7,064 bases of DNA from Burkholderiales bacterium (GTDB lineage Bacteria; Pseudomonadota; Gammaproteobacteria; Burkholderiales; Burkholderiaceae_C), in NCBI GenBank assembly GCA_028869035.1, contig JAGWTL010000149.1, forward strand, positions 1 to 7,064. Direction: 5' to 3'. This document shows, one piece after another, positions 5,333-7,064 of the stretch. How positions within the stretch are numbered: the stretch's first letter is position 1; each line of letters starts with the position of its first letter. The position numbers were made by a program, and so were the translations under genes. The notes below the pieces were generated by a model, which was not told the DNA's origin, did not search any database, and was given only the letters and a program-made list of their open reading frames with translations.

Positions 5333-6553
5333 TCAAGCGATGACGCCACGCACCTTGAGCGCAGCAATCTGCGCCTCCGTCAGCCCCACCTCGCGCAGCA
5401 CGGCCTCGCTGTCCTGCCCGAGGGCCGGCGCCAGTCGCCACTGACCGCCCGGCGTGGCCGAGAGCTTGGGCACCACGCCCGGCACCGTCAGTGCGCTGCC
5501 ATCCTCCATGGTCACCGTCTGCAGCATGCCGCGCGCCGCGTAATGCGGATCGGCCGCGATGTCGGCCACCGTGTAGATCTTGCCGGCCGGCACCTGGGCC
5601 GCGTCGAGCGCGGCCAGCACGGCATCCACCGCCATCGCCGCCGCCCACTTTCCGATCGCCGCGTCCAGTTCCTGCACCCGCGCCACGCGGCCCGCGTTGT
5701 CGGCCAGCGCCGGGTCATTGGCCAGATCGTCACGACCGATGCAGTGCATCAGACGCTTGAAGATGCTGTCGCCGTTGCCCGCGATCAGGGCGTAACCCCC
5801 GTCGCTGCAACGGTAGGCGTTGGTGGGCGCGATGCCCGGCATGGCGCTGCCGGCCGGCCCGCGCACCGCGCCAAAAGCGCTGTACTCGGGCAGCAGGCTC
5901 TCCATGCAGTTGAAGACCGCTTCGTACAGCGCCACGTCGATCACCTGCCCCCGCCCTTTCGGGGCCGCGGCACTCACGGTGGCGTGGCGATGCTGCAAGG
6001 CCAGCAGAATGCCGATCACACCATGCAGCGAAGCCAGCGTGTCGCCGATCGACACCCCGACACGCACCGGCACGCGGCCAGGCTCTGCCGTCAGGTGGCG
6101 CAGCCCGCCCATCGCTTCGGCCACCACACCAAAACCGGGACGGTCGCGGTACGGGCCGCTCTGGCCATAGCCGCTGATGCGCAGCATGATGAGCCCGGGG
6201 TTGAGCGCCTGCAACGCGTCCGGCCCCAGGCCCCAGCCCTCCATGGCGCCGGGGCGGAAGTTCTCGATCAGCACGTCCGCTTCTCGCGCCAGCTTGCGCA
6301 CGATGTCCTGCGCCTCGGGGTCCTTCAGGTCCAGCGCCAGCGAGCGCTTGTTGCGCGACTGCACCTGCCACCAGACCGAGGTCCCGTCCTTGAGCAGGCG
6401 CCATTTGCGCAAGGGGTCGCCCGCACCCGGCGGTTCGATCTTGATGACGTCGGCACCGAAATCGGCCAGGGTCTTGGCCGCGAATGGCCCGGCAATCAGC
6501 TGGCCGAGTTCCACGACTTTGAGTCCCGTCAGTGGCCCCAGCGGCCGGCCCAT
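5333..6553 (-). CDS. Family III CoA-transferase (CaiB/BaiF/Frc-like)
   Basis: This enzyme is predicted to move coenzyme A between an acyl-CoA donor and a carboxylic acid acceptor through an aspartyl-CoA thioester intermediate. From the ATG at 6553 the product is 406 residues, normal for the family. N-terminal markers are LTGLKVVELGQLIAGPFA, TLADFGADVIKIEPP and GDPLRKWR. VWWQVQSRNKRSLALDL and DVLIENFRPGAMEGWGLG follow, then RISGYGQSGPYRDRPGFG. The presumed catalytic aspartate is Asp171 in GVSIGDTLASLHG, close to Asp169 of formyl-CoA transferase. GQVIDVALYEAVFNCMESL and the C-terminal PAGKIYTVADIAADPHYAARGML are also typical. The linker before GQVIDV (HATVSAAAPKGR) looks slightly longer than usual. 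The start is uncertain: in-frame ATGs at 6571 and 6580 add 6 or 9 residues. I chose 6553 because homologues, as I recall them, begin a few residues before GPLxGLKVVELG. The substrate cannot be determined from sequence, and no other pathway gene is adjacent. Confidence 0.92.
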   Translation of the reverse strand: MGRPLGPLTGLKVVELGQLIAGPFAAKTLADFGADVIKIEPPGAGDPLRKWRLLKDGTSVWWQVQSRNKRSLALDLKDPEAQDIVRKLAREADVLIENFRPGAMEGWGLGPDALQALNPGLIMLRISGYGQSGPYRDRPGFGVVAEAMGGLRHLTAEPGRVPVRVGVSIGDTLASLHGVIGILLALQHRHATVSAAAPKGRGQVIDVALYEAVFNCMESLLPEYSAFGAVRGPAGSAMPGIAPTNAYRCSDGGYALIAGNGDSIFKRLMHCIGRDDLANDPALADNAGRVARVQELDAAIGKWAAAMAVDAVLAALDAAQVPAGKIYTVADIAADPHYAARGMLQTVTMEDGSALTVPGVVPKLSATPGGQWRLAPALGQDSEAVLREVGLTEAQIAALKVRGVIA

Positions 6554-6559
6554 GTTGTG

Positions 6560-6588
6560 TTGTTTCTCCATGGCCCGCATGCTACTCT
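6560..6588 (+). promoter_or_regulatory. Possible sigma-70-like promoter for the DUF1840 gene
   Basis: TTGTTT at 6560-6565 and TACTCT at 6583-6588 are separated by exactly 17 bases, and the inferred transcript start would be about 18 bases before the DUF1840 ATG. Each hexamer matches only three consensus positions, so the call rests mostly on spacing and placement. The element overlaps the 5' end of the divergent CoA-transferase gene. Confidence 0.3.
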
Positions 6589-6612
6589 CGGCGGGCCGCC
6601 ACGAGAACTGCC

Positions 6613-6939
6613 ATGCTCTACAAATTCAAGTCCCGCGCCGCCCCCGACCTCATCATGCTCGAGCCCAACGGCCGCCGCGTGCTGCAGATCGTCGGCAAGC
6701 CGGTGGACGCGAAGCAGGGCATCCTGTTGCCGGCCGACATGCCCGCGGCCATCGCCGCGCTGGAAGCCGCCATCGCCCACGAAGAGGCCGCGCGCCGCGC
6801 CGCCGAGGCCGAAGCCGCCGCGAAGGGCGAGGAAGTGCCCGAGCCGGAGAGTGTCAGCCTGCGCCAGCGCGCCACGCCCTTCATCGACATGCTGCGCCGC
6901 TGCGAAAAGGCCGGCAAGGAGATCGTCTGGGGCGTGTAA
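6613..6939 (+). CDS. DUF1840 domain-containing protein
   Basis: This is a small conserved protein of unknown function, as I recall mostly found in betaproteobacteria. The product is 108 residues from the ATG at 6613. It begins MLYKFKSRAAPDLIMLEPNG (1-20), followed by RRVLQIVGK (21-29). The middle (about 41-75) is rich in Ala and Glu and looks like a long charged helix. The C-terminal block SLRQRATPFIDMLRRCEKA (82-100) ends in GKEIVWGV. Those N- and C-terminal blocks are what I recognise as the DUF1840 signature. There is no signal peptide or membrane segment, so it is probably cytoplasmic. A weak ribosome binding site (CGAGAA, six bases from the ATG) fits this start; an in-frame upstream extension to 6532 has no family similarity. 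It is divergent from the CoA-transferase with only about 60 bases between the chosen starts. Confidence 0.88.
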   Translation: MLYKFKSRAAPDLIMLEPNGRRVLQIVGKPVDAKQGILLPADMPAAIAALEAAIAHEEAARRAAEAEAAAKGEEVPEPESVSLRQRATPFIDMLRRCEKAGKEIVWGV

Positions 6940-7025
6940 GTCCGCGCGCCACTGCGCGGCGGCTCCATCACGCGAGAAGAAGCCCGTTCGCGCAACGCCG
7001 CGGCACCGGCGCTGCCGGGCCGCTG

Positions 7026-7053
7026 GCCTGGCCCCCTTGAGCGGGTGCCAGGC
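7026..7053. repeat. Small GC-rich hairpin in the 3' intergenic tail
   Basis: GCCTGGC (7026-7032) pairs perfectly with GCCAGGC (7047-7053). After one mismatch, CCC and GGG add three more pairs, leaving a six-base loop. A short TCAC-TTC-GTGA palindrome (7054-7064) follows at the window edge. Together with CCGCGC/GCGCGG just after the DUF1840 stop (about 6942-6959), these could help end transcription. None has a T-run, so terminator function is weak. I see no gene in 6940-7064. Confidence 0.3.
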
Positions 7054-7064
7054 TCACTTCGTGA

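Noticed and set aside
6177..7040. A 287-codon plus-strand open frame across the CoA-transferase and DUF1840 genes
   Set aside because: It is antisense to the CoA-transferase and then out of frame with the DUF1840 gene, so it cannot be real alongside them; its composition is Arg- and Ala-rich.
1..7064. CRISPR arrays, tRNA or rRNA genes, insertion sequences, riboswitches
   Set aside because: No regularly spaced direct repeats, recognisable RNA gene sequences, transposase coding regions with flanking inverted repeats, or leader structures typical of known riboswitches were seen on either strand.

Overview
The window is high-GC bacterial DNA, densely packed with genes. It most resembles a betaproteobacterium of the order Burkholderiales, probably Comamonadaceae. 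This placement is an inference from the gene families (a PhaI/PhaF-type phasin followed by a TetR regulator and an acyl-CoA-binding protein, plus a DUF1840 protein) and from the base composition; no rRNA or other phylogenetic marker is present.

Left region (1-3614, all minus strand): dTDP-L-rhamnose biosynthesis genes in transcription order rfbB (RmlB), rfbD (RmlD) and rfbA (RmlA). rfbB and rfbD overlap by four bases. A two-gene type II toxin-antitoxin module sits between rfbD and rfbA: a ribbon-helix-helix antitoxin and a PIN-domain VapC-like toxin, in the same orientation as the rml genes. A long AT-rich palindrome just upstream of the antitoxin overlaps the rfbD stop codon and is a good candidate for the module's operator. 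rfbA runs off the left edge of the window with probably only a few residues missing. rfbC, which commonly completes this operon, would lie outside the window if present.

Middle region (3615-5203): a 169-base divergent spacer, then a plus-strand cassette of three genes with overlapping stop and start codons: phasin, TetR-type regulator, acyl-CoA-binding protein. The combination suggests a lipid, acyl-CoA or polyhydroxyalkanoate (PHA) storage module with its own regulator.

Right region (5204-7064): a convergent spacer holding a 24-base-arm inverted repeat, which probably acts as a bidirectional terminator or is a dispersed intergenic repeat. Next come a minus-strand family III (CaiB/BaiF/Frc-like) CoA-transferase and a divergently transcribed plus-strand DUF1840 protein. 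The last 125 bases hold no gene, only small GC-rich hairpins.

I found no RNA gene, CRISPR array, insertion sequence or clear novel system. The least ordinary feature is the toxin-antitoxin module embedded in the rhamnose operon together with its palindromic control site.
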